Positions 25,456-35,054 are shown, counted from the first letter of the stretch. The stretch is 52,727 nt of DNA from Streptomyces roseicoloratus (GCF_004117935.1 NZ_SDOY01000151.1:1-52727), one strand, 5' to 3'. Notes: a model not told the origin generated them from the sequence alone. A program made the numbers and translations.

Positions 25456-27168
25456 TCAGCTGGTGATCTTGATGTTCGAGATCTCGCCGCGGTAGCCGCC
25501 GCCGCCGCTCGGCAGATCGGTCAACCAGACGAGAACGTAGCGGGTCTGCACCGGCTTCGCGGGCTGCAGGGACACCTGGGTGCCGGACTGCGAGGCCTGC
25601 GTGGCGTAGCCGCCGGGCTGGTCGGGGCGCGAGGAGGCGTCCTCGGGCGCCGTCCGCAGCTCGACCGACGTCGTCCCCAGGAAGGAGACCTCGACCTTGG
25701 CGACCTGCTGGACCTTCCCCAGATCGAGGATGATGCCGACGCCCTTCTTCAGGTTGCCGAACTTCGAGTACCCGTCGTACCGCATGGTCTTCCACGTGGT
25801 GTTCGGGTCGCCGTCGTACGCGTTCTTTATCTGGTCGTGGTTCTCGACGCCGTCGCCCTCCGGGTCGAAGTCGTACGCACCGACGACCGGGACCGGCTTG
25901 CCCTCCGCCGTCGGCTCCTTGTCGTCGTCGCCCGGTTCCTGCTGCTGGGTGTTCCGAGGAGCGTCGGCGCCCTTGTTCTGGTCGAGGAGCCGGTCGGCGA
26001 TCTGCCAGCTGCCCAGGCCAAGGGCGGCGATCAGCAGGGCGGAGACGGCCCACTTGAGCGCCTTGCCGGCCCGGCTCTGCAGCGGAGGCGGCGGGATCAC
26101 GACAGGCTGGGTGACCGCAGGGCGCTGCTGGGGGCGGCCGTAGGTGCCCTGCTGGTAGGTGGTGCGCTGGAACTCGGGCGGGGTGGGGAGCGGGAACTCC
26201 GGCTCCGGCGGGCGGATGCGCGGCATCGCGGCGACGGCCTTGGCGAGCTCGTCGGGTGTGGTGCACGGCGGTTCCTGGCGGGAGGCGGTGGCCCCGTCGT
26301 TGGCGAGGGCGCGCATGGCGATCTCGGAGAGGCCCCGGTGGACGCCCGCGCGTACCTGGTCGGGGGCGAGCAGGCCGACGCCCTTGGGCAGGCCCGAGAG
26401 GCCGTAGGCGTCGTTCTCGTAGGGCCAGCGCTGGGTGAGCGCCGCGTAGAGGAGGGCACCGATCGCCTCGGTGTCCGTGCGCTGCGGACGTTCGGCGCTG
26501 ATGCCGCGCAGGGCGGCGTTCACGGCGAGCCCGCGGATGCGGTACTGACCGGTCGAACTGCGCAGTACGGCGCTCGGGGTGAGCCGGAGGTGGGAGAGGC
26601 CCTCGCGGTGGGCGGCGGCCATGGCCTGGGAGACCTGGCTGACGAGCTGGTAGGCGTCGTGCGGCTCCATGGGACCGGCCGCGAGCAGCGCGGTCAGTTC
26701 GGTGGAGTCGGGCAGCCACTCGTGCACGACGTACACGAGGTCGTTCTCCTCGACGGCGTCGAGGACCTGGACGAAGCGGGGGTCGCCGAGCAGCGCCGCG
26801 GAGCGGGCGGCGGCCAGCACGGAGCGGGCGCGGGAGTGGTCGGCGGGCAGGATGTGCACGCCGACGGCGCGGCGCAGTTTCTCGTCGACGGCACGCCAGC
26901 TGCTGAATCCGTCCAGTCGGGTGACGCACTCCTCCAGCCGGTACCGCCTCGCCAGCTTGTGGCCGCTGTGCAGCTCCGGTGCCGTGATGGAAGGCTGTTC
27001 GCCGTTCTTTCGTTCGCCCGCCTTGCTCTCCGTGGCCTCGGCGGACGTGGCCGCCTTCTTCTGCGCTTCCGCCACCCCGTCGGTCGCGGCCTTGTCCGCC
27101 TTGGCGGTCAGCGGGTCGTCACCGCTGTTGTCGGCCACGTCGACGGCAGCCGTGCTACGTTCCGCCAC
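25456..27168 (-). CDS. Pseudokinase membrane protein linked to MurJ
   Basis: A protein of about 570 residues from GTG 27166-27168, with GGGGAGGCAGGA upstream. The cytoplasmic part (about 75-330) has a protein-kinase fold pattern but lacks the key residues. The usual VAIK lysine reads VGVH, the HRDLKPxN loop reads HLRLTPSA (about 193-200), and the DFG position reads RGL. A transmembrane helix (WAVSALLIAALGLGSW) near residue 380 follows, then an extracellular discoidin-like (F5/8 type C) domain ending the protein. In M. tuberculosis the equivalent pseudokinase is fused to MurJ (MviN, Rv3910), where it binds FhaA. Here it is a separate gene just downstream of murJ. Confidence 0.88.
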   Translation of the reverse strand: MAERSTAAVDVADNSGDDPLTAKADKAATDGVAEAQKKAATSAEATESKAGERKNGEQPSITAPELHSGHKLARRYRLEECVTRLDGFSSWRAVDEKLRRAVGVHILPADHSRARSVLAAARSAALLGDPRFVQVLDAVEENDLVYVVHEWLPDSTELTALLAAGPMEPHDAYQLVSQVSQAMAAAHREGLSHLRLTPSAVLRSSTGQYRIRGLAVNAALRGISAERPQRTDTEAIGALLYAALTQRWPYENDAYGLSGLPKGVGLLAPDQVRAGVHRGLSEIAMRALANDGATASRQEPPCTTPDELAKAVAAMPRIRPPEPEFPLPTPPEFQRTTYQQGTYGRPQQRPAVTQPVVIPPPPLQSRAGKALKWAVSALLIAALGLGSWQIADRLLDQNKGADAPRNTQQQEPGDDDKEPTAEGKPVPVVGAYDFDPEGDGVENHDQIKNAYDGDPNTTWKTMRYDGYSKFGNLKKGVGIILDLGKVQQVAKVEVSFLGTTSVELRTAPEDASSRPDQPGGYATQASQSGTQVSLQPAKPVQTRYVLVWLTDLPSGGGGYRGEISNIKITS

Positions 27169-27307
27169 CGTCGTTCCTGCCTCCCCATCCGTTGCGCCAC
27201 ATCCAGCAGCCATGCCAATTGTGCCCACAGTCCGGCGCTATGCACGACACGCGTCGGCAGGCGATGGTTGTGCGAACACCGCGCGCCCCGCTCCGACCTG
27301 CGCCTGA

Positions 27308-29494
27308 TCAGCGACCAAGTCGTCCGCGGACCATACCGACCATCGAGTTGAGCTCCGCGATCCGCAGGCGCTTCGCCGCGACGAAGAAGACTCCCAGGAG
27401 GACCGCGCCGCCGACGAGCAGGGCGACGAGCGAGCCCAGGGCGCCTTCGCCGAGCAGCTTCAGCAGGCCGAAGCCGGCCGCTCCGGCGACGATCGCCGCG
27501 GGAAGCGAGGCCAGGCACAGCCGGGCGTAGGTGCGCAGCACGTGGGAGCCGTCCAGGTCACCGCCGAGGCGGTTGCGCAGCCGGCGCCAGGCGACGCCGA
27601 CGCCGACCGCGTAGGCCAGGCCGTAGGAGGCGGCCATGCCGACGACGGCCCACTGGGCGGGCAGCACCACGTAACAGACCGCGGAGGCGGCCGCGTTGAC
27701 GGCGGCCACGATGACGGTGTTGTAGAACGGCGTCCGGGTGTCCTCGTAGGCGTAGAAGCCGCGGAGCACGACGTACTGGACGGAGTAGGGGATCAGGCCG
27801 AGGCCGAAGGCCATCAGGATGAAGCCCATGCCGCGGGCGGCCTCGATGCCGCTGGAGGCGTAGAGCAGCGTGCTCATGGGGACGCCGAGGGCCAGGAACG
27901 CGAAGGACACGGGCACGATGGCCACGGCCGAGTTGCGCAGGCCCTGCGAGATGTCGTCGCGGACGGCTCCCGGGTCGTCGTCGGAGGCGGCGCGCGAGAT
28001 GCGCGGCAGCAGCGCGGCCATGACCGAGACGGTGATGATGGCCTGCGGCATGCCCCAGATCAACTGGGCGTTGGAGTAGGCGAGGAAGCCGGCGCCGTTC
28101 TTGCCGGACTCCTCACCCGCGGCGGTGGCGAGCTGGGTGACGACCAGGACACCGGCCTGGTTGGCGAGCACGAACAGCACGGTCCACTTGGCCAGTTTGA
28201 CGGTCTTGCCGAGTCCGTGACCCTTCCAGTCGAAGCGGGGACGGAAGCGGAAACCGGTCTCGCGCAGGTACGGGATCATCGCCAGGGCCTGGACGACGAG
28301 GCCGAGCAGCGTGCCGATGCCGAGCAGTCGGATGCCCTCGTCGGGGATCGTCTGGACGCCCATGCGGGATTCGGCGGAGGTGCCGTAGACCCAGATGAAC
28401 AGGCCGAAGGTGGCGATCATGACGATGTTGTTGAGGACCGGGGTCCACATCATCGCGCCGAACTTGCCGCGGGCGTTGAGGATCTGACCCATCACCACGT
28501 GCACACCCATGAAGAAGATCGTGGGCAGGCAGTAGCGGGCGAAGGCGACGGCGACGCTGTTGGCCGCCGCGTCGTCGGCGATGGTGTTGGACATCAGCCG
28601 GATCAGCAGCGGGGCGGCGAACACGGCGATGGCGACGATCGCGCCGAGCGCGACCATGACGAGGGTCAGCAGGCGGTTGGCGTAGGCCTCGCCGCCGTCC
28701 TCGTCGTTCTTCATGGAGCGGACCAGCTGCGGCACGAAGACCGAGTTGAGACCGCCGCCGACGGTGAGGATGTAGATCATCGTCGGCAGGGTGTAGGCGA
28801 CGGTGTAGGTGTCACCGAGGAGCGCGGCGCCGAGGGCACCGGTGATCACCAGGCTGCGGACGAAGCCGGTCAGCCGGGAGACGAGGGTGCCGGCCGCCAT
28901 CACGGCGCTCGACTTGAGCAGTCCGGAGGCGCGGCCGGCCTTCTTCGGGGCGGGCGCGGGCATGGGGTTCGGCTCCGGGGCGGGCGGCGGCACCTGACCG
29001 GGCGTCTGCTGGTCCCGGTAGAGGTGGGCGAACGCGTCGGGCTCCGGCTGCTCCTCGCTCGCGTGGGTCACCAGGTCGTCGACGCCGGTGAACTGGACCG
29101 TACGGGCGTCGTCGCCGTAGGGCAGATGGCGCGAGGGGCCGTCCGGCTCGGGGGGCGGCGTCTGGGCCCACACCCGCGGATCCGGGGCGTGCTGGGGCGC
29201 CGCCGGCTGCTGGTAGAGCGGCTGCGGCTCGGCGAAGGTGCCCGGTGGGGGCGGCGGGTGCGCGGCCCGGTCGTAGAGCGCCTCGCCCACCGGGTCCTGG
29301 GCGGAGAGGTCACGCCCTTGGTACGGGTCGTGAGTGTAGGCGTCCTGGACGTACGGGTCCTGGGCGTACGGATTCTGCTCGTCCGGTGCGTACGGGTCCG
29401 GCGCAGGCCCGGATGCCGGTGCGGCGGGAGTGCCACCGGACGGCGCGGTACCGCCCGCGCCCTGCCCGCGGTCACCGTCGTACGGCGCGTTCAT
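27308..29494 (-). CDS. murJ: Lipid II flippase MurJ
   Basis: A 728-residue protein from ATG 29492-29494, with GAGGTGGGG upstream. Residues 1-185 are a Pro/Gln/Tyr-rich cytoplasmic extension with repeated QDPYVQDAYTHDPY-type units. The MOP-family flippase core with about 14 transmembrane helices follows, including TLVSRLTGFVRSL and VPQLVRSM and a central-cavity arginine region. It moves lipid II across the membrane for peptidoglycan synthesis. It ends shortly after its last helix, without the kinase-like and C-terminal parts found in mycobacterial MviN, which are encoded by the next gene. Confidence 0.95.
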   Translation of the reverse strand: MNAPYDGDRGQGAGGTAPSGGTPAAPASGPAPDPYAPDEQNPYAQDPYVQDAYTHDPYQGRDLSAQDPVGEALYDRAAHPPPPPGTFAEPQPLYQQPAAPQHAPDPRVWAQTPPPEPDGPSRHLPYGDDARTVQFTGVDDLVTHASEEQPEPDAFAHLYRDQQTPGQVPPPAPEPNPMPAPAPKKAGRASGLLKSSAVMAAGTLVSRLTGFVRSLVITGALGAALLGDTYTVAYTLPTMIYILTVGGGLNSVFVPQLVRSMKNDEDGGEAYANRLLTLVMVALGAIVAIAVFAAPLLIRLMSNTIADDAAANSVAVAFARYCLPTIFFMGVHVVMGQILNARGKFGAMMWTPVLNNIVMIATFGLFIWVYGTSAESRMGVQTIPDEGIRLLGIGTLLGLVVQALAMIPYLRETGFRFRPRFDWKGHGLGKTVKLAKWTVLFVLANQAGVLVVTQLATAAGEESGKNGAGFLAYSNAQLIWGMPQAIITVSVMAALLPRISRAASDDDPGAVRDDISQGLRNSAVAIVPVSFAFLALGVPMSTLLYASSGIEAARGMGFILMAFGLGLIPYSVQYVVLRGFYAYEDTRTPFYNTVIVAAVNAAASAVCYVVLPAQWAVVGMAASYGLAYAVGVGVAWRRLRNRLGGDLDGSHVLRTYARLCLASLPAAIVAGAAGFGLLKLLGEGALGSLVALLVGGAVLLGVFFVAAKRLRIAELNSMVGMVRGRLGR

Positions 29495-29539
29495 GGTTAC
29501 CCCACCTCATCGTCCCCGGCCGACCGGCCACGACATCGC

Positions 29540-31903
29540 TCAACGGTCCACTTTCTCACCCGGGCCCGACGGGTCACCGCTTTCCGCCCCGGTGTCCGGT
29601 GTCGGGTCACTCGGCTGCTCGGATTCCGCTTCCGGTTCCGTGGCGGGTCCCTCGCCGGCCTCGGCGTCCGGGTCGGGCGCCGAGGCGGCCGCGTCCGACG
29701 CGGCCTCGGCCTCCGCGTTCCGGGCGGCGGCGCGCTTGCGCTGGCTGTACATGCGGACGCCGGCGAGGACGAGCAGCAGCACACCGCCCGCGATGACGAG
29801 CATCACCGTCGGCGTGATCTCGGAGACCTTCACGGTGAAGGTCATGGGCTCGCCGTAGGGCGTGCCGTCCTCGGTGTAGAGCTGGGCCGTCATCGTGACC
29901 GGACCGTTGGCGTTGGCCGAGGCGTCGAACTTCACGGACTGGCTGTGGCCGCCGTCGATCTTCACCGGTCGCGTGGCCTCGCCGTTGCGGTCCAGCTCCA
30001 GACGCGTCTTGTTGCCGGACCTCAGCTTGAGGACCAGGTGGTCCACGCCCTGGAGCAGCCGGTTCTGCACGGTCACCGGGATGGTGGCGCTGCGGCCGGA
30101 CAGGGTGAGGTCCGACTTGTCGATCAGCTTCACCTCCTGCGTGAGGCTCAGGAGGTAGTCCTGGACCTCCTGGCGGTAGAGGGCGGCCGAGGCCGGCTCG
30201 CCGCGCCAGGAGGTCGACATCTCGCGGCTGATCGCGTTGGTGAAGGGAGGCACCACGCGGTCGGCGGCGGTCAGGATGACCTTGAAGTCGTCCAGCTGGT
30301 CGCGGGTCTCCTTTATCTGCCGGAACGCGCCCGCGCTGAGTTCCTGCTCACGCAGCTTCTTCGGATAGGACCCGCTGCCCGGCACCCGCTTCGACGCCTC
30401 GGGGTCGGACTGCGTCGCGGCGGCCGTCAGGTCGAGCGGTTCGGTCCAGCGCTTGGTGTTGAGCCCTTCGAGCGCCTTCGCCATGGTCTGCGCCTGGGAG
30501 GTGCTGGGCATGCGCTGCGGCGCGACGACGACGCTGCGCTGGTCCTCGGGCAGCTCCAGGGTGATCGCGAGCGACTGGGCGAGGAACTCCTGGACGGCGA
30601 GGGTCGCGTTCTCGGCCCTGATCATCTCGCCCTGGAAGGCCTTGGACAGGCCGGCGTCGCTGACGACGGCGGTGGTGCCGCCGCCGATCGGGCGGGCCGA
30701 GGTGGGGGTGTACGAGAGGTCGTCGCGGAAGCTGTCGCTGCGGGCGATCACGTTGTGCGCGCCGGCGGAAGTGGCGACCGCCATGATCGACGGGTCGACG
30801 GCGCCGTCGACGGGCCAGGAGAAGTCGGTGGACGGCTTCACGTGGAGGACGGTCTCCACGGTGGACGAGGCCAGCGCGGTCGCCTGCTGGAGGTGGGTGA
30901 GTGAGCCCGGCACGTCCTTGCCGTGGTGGGCCAGCGAGGCCAGGTCGGGGTCGGCGAACGGCAGCGCGACGACCTTGCGGCCCTGCACGGCCTTCTCCAG
31001 GTCGTTCAGCCAGCGCTCGGCGACGGCCTGGTTCTTCCCGGGGACCTCGGCCGTCCCGCTCTTCACCATGTACGGCTCGGTCATGGCGGCGACGCTGGCC
31101 AGCAGGTCGGGGTCGATGACCCAGGTGACGGGCAGGTTCCTGCCGAGCGAGACCATCTCGTGCAGTCGTCCGCCGGGAGCGAGCTCGGCGGCCAGGTCGT
31201 CGTTCTCGAAGACCGGGGTCTGCTGCTGGTCCGCGCCCGTCTCGGAGGAGACATGGGCCGTGGAGATCAGCGGCCACAGATAGGTGAGCTGGGTCTTCTT
31301 GTCCGTGGCCTCGGGCTGGTAGGGCAGCAGGGTGCGCTCGATGCCCAGCACGCGCGGATAGGACTGGTTCGGGGTCTCACCGGAGAGGGAGACTCCGAGC
31401 TGGTAGACGCCGGCGTCGTCCAGGCCGAGCTTGGAGACCGGCACGGAGAGCGTGAAGTCCTTGCTCAGTCCGGCACCCAGCTCGGGGATCTTGACCGTGT
31501 AGGGCCCTCCGAGGGGAGCGGGGTCGCGTCCGTCCCGGTAGGCGCGGCGGCCCGAGACCTCGTCGATCGCGCTGCGGCTGGTCATCCGGGGGCCGACGCG
31601 CAAATCGACCGTGGCATCGGTCACAGCCTGCTTGCCCTCGTTGGTGACCGTTCCCGTGATGGTGAGGGTGTCGCTCTCCACCGGGGCGCTGGGAGTCAGC
31701 GTGTCGAGTGACACGTCCACGGTCCCCGCGCGCTTCGTGCTCCCGGCGTGTGTGGCGGTCTCGGCGGCAGCGGCCGCGGGGGCGTGCAGGACCGGGAGGA
31801 ACCCGGTCAGCAACGGGGCGGCGACGGCGAGTGAGGCCGTACGCCGCAGCCAGCGGCGGGCAGGTGAGGGAACGGTCCCCTGGATAGCTGCCGCCTCGGC
31901 CAC
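29540..31903 (-). CDS. DUF6049 family secreted membrane-anchored protein
   Basis: A protein of about 787 residues. I place the start at GTG 31901-31903 (AEAAAIQGT), preceded by GAGGACGGGCGA; a longer frame from 31987 has no ribosome-binding site. A signal sequence (LRRTASLAVAAPLLTGFLPVLHAPAAAAAE) covers about residues 20-50, a very long extracytoplasmic region follows, and one transmembrane helix (VMLVIAGGVLLLVLAG) lies near residue 705. The tail is an acidic, Pro/Glu-rich cytoplasmic stretch. It matches the DUF6049 family and the position of Rv3909 next to murJ, so an envelope role is likely but unproven. Confidence 0.88.
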   Translation of the reverse strand: MAEAAAIQGTVPSPARRWLRRTASLAVAAPLLTGFLPVLHAPAAAAAETATHAGSTKRAGTVDVSLDTLTPSAPVESDTLTITGTVTNEGKQAVTDATVDLRVGPRMTSRSAIDEVSGRRAYRDGRDPAPLGGPYTVKIPELGAGLSKDFTLSVPVSKLGLDDAGVYQLGVSLSGETPNQSYPRVLGIERTLLPYQPEATDKKTQLTYLWPLISTAHVSSETGADQQQTPVFENDDLAAELAPGGRLHEMVSLGRNLPVTWVIDPDLLASVAAMTEPYMVKSGTAEVPGKNQAVAERWLNDLEKAVQGRKVVALPFADPDLASLAHHGKDVPGSLTHLQQATALASSTVETVLHVKPSTDFSWPVDGAVDPSIMAVATSAGAHNVIARSDSFRDDLSYTPTSARPIGGGTTAVVSDAGLSKAFQGEMIRAENATLAVQEFLAQSLAITLELPEDQRSVVVAPQRMPSTSQAQTMAKALEGLNTKRWTEPLDLTAAATQSDPEASKRVPGSGSYPKKLREQELSAGAFRQIKETRDQLDDFKVILTAADRVVPPFTNAISREMSTSWRGEPASAALYRQEVQDYLLSLTQEVKLIDKSDLTLSGRSATIPVTVQNRLLQGVDHLVLKLRSGNKTRLELDRNGEATRPVKIDGGHSQSVKFDASANANGPVTMTAQLYTEDGTPYGEPMTFTVKVSEITPTVMLVIAGGVLLLVLAGVRMYSQRKRAAARNAEAEAASDAAASAPDPDAEAGEGPATEPEAESEQPSDPTPDTGAESGDPSGPGEKVDR

Positions 31904-32085
31904 GCGTCGCCCGTCCTCGTCGTTGTCTGCGGTGTCAGTGGTGTCGCTGGTTCCCGGTTGCTGTGTCCAGGCATGGTAACGAGGCACGCGGGGGCCAAGT
32001 GCCGGGGACTGCTCCAGGTGATGTGTGCGGAGTCCCGGGAAAACGGGGACGAGGCGGTGAGCCGGGGCACGTACCCTTTTCTGTT
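31904..32085. promoter_or_regulatory. Divergent region between the DUF6049 gene and cca
   Basis: 182 bp hold the promoters for both genes. A -10-like TACCCT at 32072-32077 lies 8 bases before the cca GTG, with no ribosome-binding site, so a leaderless cca transcript is possible. No clear -35 is seen. Confidence 0.4.
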
Positions 32086-33555
32086 GTGCCGAACGCCAAC
32101 GAAGACACCACGCCCGCCCTGAGCCAGGTGCAACGCCGCGCGGTCAGTGAACTACTGCGTGTGTCCCCTGTCGCCGACGACCTCGCCCGCCGTTTCCAGG
32201 AGGCCGGGTTCCGCCTCGCGCTGGTCGGCGGCTCGGTACGCGACGCCCTCCTCGGCCGTCTCGGCAACGACCTGGACTTCACCACGGACGCCCGCCCCGA
32301 GGACGTGCTGAAGATCGTCCGGCCCTGGGCCGACGCCGTGTGGGAGGTCGGGATCGCCTTCGGCACCGTCGGCTGCCAGAAGAGCGCGCGTGTCGGCGAT
32401 GCCGTCCAGCACTTCCAGGTGGAGGTCACCACCTACCGCTCGGAGGCGTACGACCGCACCTCCCGCAAGCCCGAGGTCTCGTACGGCGACTCCATCGAGG
32501 AGGACCTCGTCAGGCGTGACTTCACCGTCAACGCCATGGCGGTCGCCCTTCCGGAGAAGGAGTTCATCGACCCGCACGGCGGTCTCGACGACCTCGCCGA
32601 GAAGGTGCTGCGCACGCCGGGAACGCCCGAGGAGTCCTTCTCGGACGACCCGCTGCGCATGATGCGGGCCGCGCGTTTCGCCGCACAGCTGGACTTCGAG
32701 GTGGCCCCCGAGGTCGTCACGGCCATGACGGAGATGGCCGGACGGCTGGAGATCGTCTCGGCCGAGCGCATCCGCGAGGAGTTCAACAAGCTGCTGCTCT
32801 CGGCCCACCCCCGCAAGGGTCTCGGCCTCCTCGTCGACACCGGGCTCGCCGCCCACGTGCTGCCCGAGCTGCCCTCGCTGCGCCTGGAGAGCGACGAGCA
32901 TCACCGGCACAAGGACGTCTACGAGCACTCGCTCACGGTGCTCGACCAGGCCATCGACCTGGAGGAGGACGGTCCCGATCTGGTGCTGCGCCTCGCGGCG
33001 CTGCTCCACGACATCGGCAAGCCGCGCACCCGTCGCTTCGAGAAGGACGGCCGGGTCTCCTTCCACCACCACGAGGTGGTCGGCGCGAAGATGACCAAGA
33101 AGCGCATGACCGCGCTCAAGTACTCCAACGAGATGGTCAAGGACGTCTCGCGTCTCGTGGAGCTGCATCTGCGGTTCCACGGCTACGGCACGGGCGAGTG
33201 GACCGACTCGGCCGTCCGCCGCTACGTGCGGGACGCCGGACCGCTGCTCTCCCGGCTCCACAAGCTGACCCGGTCCGACTGCACCACGCGCAACAAGCGC
33301 AAGGCCGCGGCTCTCTCCCGCGCCTACGACGGCCTCGAGGAGCGCATCGCGAGGCTCCAGGAGCAGGAGGAGCTGGACTCGATCCGCCCGGACCTCAACG
33401 GCAACGAGATCCAGGAGATCCTCGGCATCGGTCCCGGGCCGGCCGTCGGGCAGGCCTACAAGTTCCTGCTGGAGCTGCGGCTGGAGAACGGGCCGATGGA
33501 GCACGATGCGGCCGTCGCCGCACTCAAGGAGTGGTGGGCCGGCCAGAACGGCTGA
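32086..33555 (+). CDS. cca: CCA tRNA nucleotidyltransferase
   Basis: A 489-residue protein from GTG 32086 (PNANEDTTPALS). The nucleotidyltransferase head has GGSVRDALLGR and DLDF (about 43-65), then RRDFTVNAMA and a DDPLRMMRAARFAAQLDF motif, followed by an HD-domain segment HDIGKP (about 310-315). It adds or repairs the 3' CCA of tRNAs, which matters here because the tRNA-Ile gene in this window does not encode CCA. The family is often named PcnA in actinobacteria. No obvious ribosome-binding site precedes the start. Confidence 0.95.
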   Translation: MPNANEDTTPALSQVQRRAVSELLRVSPVADDLARRFQEAGFRLALVGGSVRDALLGRLGNDLDFTTDARPEDVLKIVRPWADAVWEVGIAFGTVGCQKSARVGDAVQHFQVEVTTYRSEAYDRTSRKPEVSYGDSIEEDLVRRDFTVNAMAVALPEKEFIDPHGGLDDLAEKVLRTPGTPEESFSDDPLRMMRAARFAAQLDFEVAPEVVTAMTEMAGRLEIVSAERIREEFNKLLLSAHPRKGLGLLVDTGLAAHVLPELPSLRLESDEHHRHKDVYEHSLTVLDQAIDLEEDGPDLVLRLAALLHDIGKPRTRRFEKDGRVSFHHHEVVGAKMTKKRMTALKYSNEMVKDVSRLVELHLRFHGYGTGEWTDSAVRRYVRDAGPLLSRLHKLTRSDCTTRNKRKAAALSRAYDGLEERIARLQEQEELDSIRPDLNGNEIQEILGIGPGPAVGQAYKFLLELRLENGPMEHDAAVAALKEWWAGQNG

Positions 33556-33592
33556 CTCTTCCGCCGGCTCACGCACGTCGGCTCACATCGAT

Positions 33593-33606
33593 GTTTCACG
33601 TGAAAC
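33593..33606. promoter_or_regulatory. parS: parS site 5
   Basis: A perfect GTTTCACGTGAAAC between the cca and MFS gene ends; a half-site CGTGAAAC lies at 33613-33620. Confidence 0.97.
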
Positions 33607-33656
33607 GTCGACCGTGAAACGCCGTGAGCGGCCTGGGCTCCCCTGACAGGGGCGAT

Positions 33657-33670
33657 GTTTCACGTGAAAC
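33657..33670. promoter_or_regulatory. parS: parS site 6, spanning the stop of the MFS gene
   Basis: A perfect GTTTCACGTGAAAC. Read on the minus strand it supplies the last codons (FT) and the TGA stop of the MFS transporter gene. Confidence 0.97.
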
Positions 33671-34931
33671 ATCGCCCCTTCGTCGTGGCGCGGAGCAGGC
33701 CCAGCGTGAGGAGCACGTAGATCGCGGTCACCAGCGCCACGATCGCCGGGGAGCGGCCGTCCGGTGGCAGCACGGCGGCGGCGACGCCGGCCGCGCCGAC
33801 GAAGGCGACGTTGAAGAGCACGTCATAGAGGGAGAAGACCCGGCCGCGATAGGCGTCGTCCACGGAGGTCTGTACGACGGTGTCCGTGGCGATCTTCGCT
33901 CCCTGGGTGGTCAGACCGAGCACGAAGGCGGCCACGAGGAACGGTGTCCGGGCGAAGGTCAACCCCAGCGCAGGGGTCAGCACGGCGGCGGTTCCGGTGC
34001 ACAAAGTCATCCATCCGAACGGCCCGAACCGTCCGACCGCCCAGGGAGAGAGCACCGCGGCCGCGAAGAAGCCGGCTCCCGAGGCGGCCACGGCCAGTCC
34101 CAGGACGGCGAGCCCGTCCTCCTCCGTGGTGCTCCAGGCATAGCGGGCGAGCATGAGGACCGTCACGAACAGCGCGCCGTAGCAGAACCGCATCAGGGTG
34201 ACCACGATCAGCGCCCCGGCGGCCGGGCGCCGCTCGGCGAGATGCCGCAGTCCGCTGCTCAGGCCGCGTGCGGTGGAGGCCAGGGCGGCGGTGAGGCGGG
34301 GCTGGACGAGTTCCGGGTCCGGTCCGAGCAGCTCGCGGGACATCCGCAGCGAGGCGAGCGCGGAGCCGAGGTAGAGGACGGCGCCCAGGAGGACGACCGC
34401 GGCATCGGAGTCGTGCGCCAGCAGACGTACGCCGAAGGCCAGACCGCCGCCCAGGGTCGCGGCCAGGGTGCCGGCGGTCGGCGAGAGCGAGTTGGCGACG
34501 ACGAGCCGCTCCTCGTCGACCACGCGCGGCAGCGACGCGGAGAGGCCGGCCAGGACGAAGCGGTTGACGGCGGTGACCGAGAGGGCCGAGGCGTAGAAGA
34601 GCCACTCCGGCACGGAGGCCAGCATGAGCACCGCGGTGCCGCCGGCCAGCAGGGCCCGCAGCAGGTTGCCGTAGAGGAAGACCTGGCGCCGTCGCCAGCG
34701 GTCGAGCAGGACCCCGGCGAAGGGGCCCACGAGCGAGTACGGAAGCAGCAGCACCGCCATCGCGGAGGCGATGGCCGCGGCACTGGTCTCCTTCTCGGGG
34801 GAGAAGACGACGTACGTGGCGAGGGCGACCTGGTAGACCCCGTCGGCGCACTGGGAGAGCAGGCGGACGGTGAGCAGACGGCGGAAGTCGCGCAGTCGCA
34901 GCAGGACGCGCAGATCACGCACGGCGGACAT
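33660..34931 (-). CDS. MFS transporter
   Basis: A 423-residue membrane protein from ATG 34929-34931 (SAVRDLRVLLRLRDFRRLL); a GTG at 34944-34946 would add five residues, and neither start has a clear ribosome-binding site. About 12 hydrophobic helices are present, with a central loop near residue 195-215 and the MFS-type motif LLDRWRRRQVFLYGN after helix two. Such transporters often export small molecules, but nothing shows the substrate. The convergent gene is cca, and the two ends are separated by two parS sites. Confidence 0.87.
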   Translation of the reverse strand: MSAVRDLRVLLRLRDFRRLLTVRLLSQCADGVYQVALATYVVFSPEKETSAAAIASAMAVLLLPYSLVGPFAGVLLDRWRRRQVFLYGNLLRALLAGGTAVLMLASVPEWLFYASALSVTAVNRFVLAGLSASLPRVVDEERLVVANSLSPTAGTLAATLGGGLAFGVRLLAHDSDAAVVLLGAVLYLGSALASLRMSRELLGPDPELVQPRLTAALASTARGLSSGLRHLAERRPAAGALIVVTLMRFCYGALFVTVLMLARYAWSTTEEDGLAVLGLAVAASGAGFFAAAVLSPWAVGRFGPFGWMTLCTGTAAVLTPALGLTFARTPFLVAAFVLGLTTQGAKIATDTVVQTSVDDAYRGRVFSLYDVLFNVAFVGAAGVAAAVLPPDGRSPAIVALVTAIYVLLTLGLLRATTKGRCFT

Positions 34932-34949
34932 GGGAGCAAGACTCACATA

Positions 34950-34989
34950 CGACGAGGGTCCCCGGGCAGTGCCACGGGGACCCTCGTCG
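34950..34989 (-). terminator. ino1 terminator
   Basis: A perfect 15-bp stem (34950-34964 with 34975-34989) and 10-base loop, about 65 bases past the ino1 stop. Confidence 0.78.
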
Positions 34990-35054
34990 ACGAGCCGCCG
35001 GCTCGTCCTGCGGCCGTCGCCAGGCCGTCAGGCGAGCGGGAGGTGACCGTCAGG

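Noticed and set aside
27542..30904. Plus-strand open frame of about 1120 codons opposite murJ and the DUF6049 gene
   Set aside because: Same reason: it covers two real genes on the other strand and has repetitive composition.
33613..33620. A further parS
   Set aside because: Only the CGTGAAAC half is present; the other half does not match.
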